NCBI GenBank assembly: GCA_032716605.1
Contig: CM064572.1
Location: 41,120,671-41,184,670 of the forward strand
Origin: Paralithodes platypus
Lineage: Eukaryota; Arthropoda; Malacostraca; Decapoda; Lithodidae
Length of the DNA stretch: 64,000 nucleotides
Direction of reading: 5' to 3'
The notes below the pieces were generated by a model. That model was not told the DNA's origin, did no database searches, and saw nothing but the letters and a program-made list of their open reading frames with translations. This document shows, piece by piece, positions 63,535 through 64,000 of this stretch (positions are counted from its first letter, which is position 1; every line of letters begins with the position of its first letter). A program made the position numbers and the translations under genes.

Positions 63535-64000
63535 CTTATGATGTGTTCGCCACTCTTCTAGCGGCACCAAGGAGCGCGACGCCCCTCGTTTTGGGTGGTG
63601 ATTTGGTGCAGTAGACTGTTTGAAGCGACAGCTCGCTCCCTTACGAGGATGGGCTCGTCTGGCACCTTTTGCAGTTCGACATCCAGGGCTCTCTTGAAGC
63701 TGTCTAACGAGACGTCCCTCATGTCTCTTACTCGCCGTGGGAGTTTGTTGAAGAGACGTGGGCCTCTGTGTGATAACCAGCCCTCTCGCAGAGAGCCCAT
63801 AGCACCCCTGTTATTCATCGGGGGATTTCGCATTCCCAGCCTCTCCTATCACTGAATTTCATGACTATCGGAGTATGTAGGTTTGGTACTAAACCCTCTG
63901 CGATTTTCCACGTGTATATTATTAGGTAACGTTCTCTTCTACGTTCCAGTGAGTACAGATTCAGTGCTCTTAAACGCTCCCAATAGTGTAGCTGTTTTAT
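63535..64000 (-). pseudogene. Younger CR1-like LINE, ORF2 3' end, copy 2 (cut by window end)
   Basis: Counterpart of 34511-34988. The C-terminal part is open in 63558-63833. One C is missing at about 63819 relative to copy 1, so the frame shifts there and this copy is broken where copy 1 is open. Confidence 0.8.

Larger units (their letters stand above)
57812..64000. repeat. Block B duplication, copy 2 (same orientation as 28.85-34.99 kb)
   Basis: Collinear with 28849-34988 at an offset of about 29.0 kb. It holds the same palindromic arm, satellite, second palindrome, DIRS-like fragment with MITE, and CR1 nesting junction. Past 59470 I see only scattered differences; from 57812 to about 58560 small indels are dense. 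The left edge is hidden by the gap and the right edge by the window end. Confidence 0.93.

Overview
This is a gene-poor, repeat-saturated stretch of an animal nuclear genome. A (TTAGG)n tract, the arthropod telomere motif, lies at about 39.58-39.74 kb. The mixture of Penelope-like, CR1-like, RTE-like, DIRS-like, Ty3/gypsy-like, RLE-type, MULE and piggyBac elements suggests an arthropod, most plausibly a decapod crustacean; this is inference and the species cannot be read from the sequence. I see no conserved single-copy host gene, no tRNA or rRNA gene, no CRISPR array and no prokaryotic operon structure. The only non-transposon coding candidate is a pair of duplicated repeat-protein reading frames on the minus strand (1-731, cut by the window edge, and 49586-51397).

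Layout. 0-5 kb: copy 1 of the repeat-protein gene and its flank, split by a head-to-head pair of Penelope-like elements (1031-3938) and a (TA)n tract. 5.67-9.41 kb: a structurally complete piggyBac element with an intact 872-residue transposase, followed by two TTAA-flanked non-autonomous elements (9442-10088 and 10379-10824). 10.8-14.6 kb: featureless DNA with one 488-bp TTAA MITE. 14.6-19.2 kb: an LTR retrotransposon with both LTRs and a 5-bp target duplication but a broken pol. 19.4-21.8 kb: a decayed jockey-like LINE. 23.46-28.75 kb: a second, internally deleted gypsy-like element with an RTE fragment inside it. 28.75-34.99 kb: a block with a palindromic TTAA element, a 70-bp satellite, a DIRS-like fragment and the 3' end of a CR1-like LINE. 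34.5-39.07 kb: the rest of that LINE, nested in an older CR1 copy. 39.5-41.0 kb: the telomere-repeat inverted-repeat element, a hairpin and a MULE remnant. 41.2-44.6 kb: an intact 1014-residue RLE-type LINE. 45-49.5 kb: microsatellites, a duplicated SINE-like sequence and TTAA MITEs. 49.6-53.05 kb: copy 2 of the repeat-protein gene and its flank. 53-57.7 kb: old repeats, another MITE and microsatellites. 57712-57811: an assembly gap. 57.8-64 kb: a second copy of the 28.8-35 kb block.

Two direct duplications organise the window. Block A (1-5045 versus roughly 50.66-53.05 kb) differs by about 3-4 percent where I compared it by eye. Each copy acts as the empty-site control for insertions in the other: the Penelope pair in copy 1 and a (ATT)n-tailed retroposon in copy 2. 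Block B (28.85-34.99 versus 57.81-64.0 kb) is much more similar and abuts the assembly gap, so it may be a real recent duplication or an assembly effect.

The strongest unusual observations are the 47-bp perfect inverted repeats enclosing telomeric repeat, TTAA MITEs inserted in transposon reading frames with the frame intact across one TTAA, the palindromic target site of the intact piggyBac, the intact RLE element with a PHD-like N-terminus, and the palindrome-bounded satellite block.
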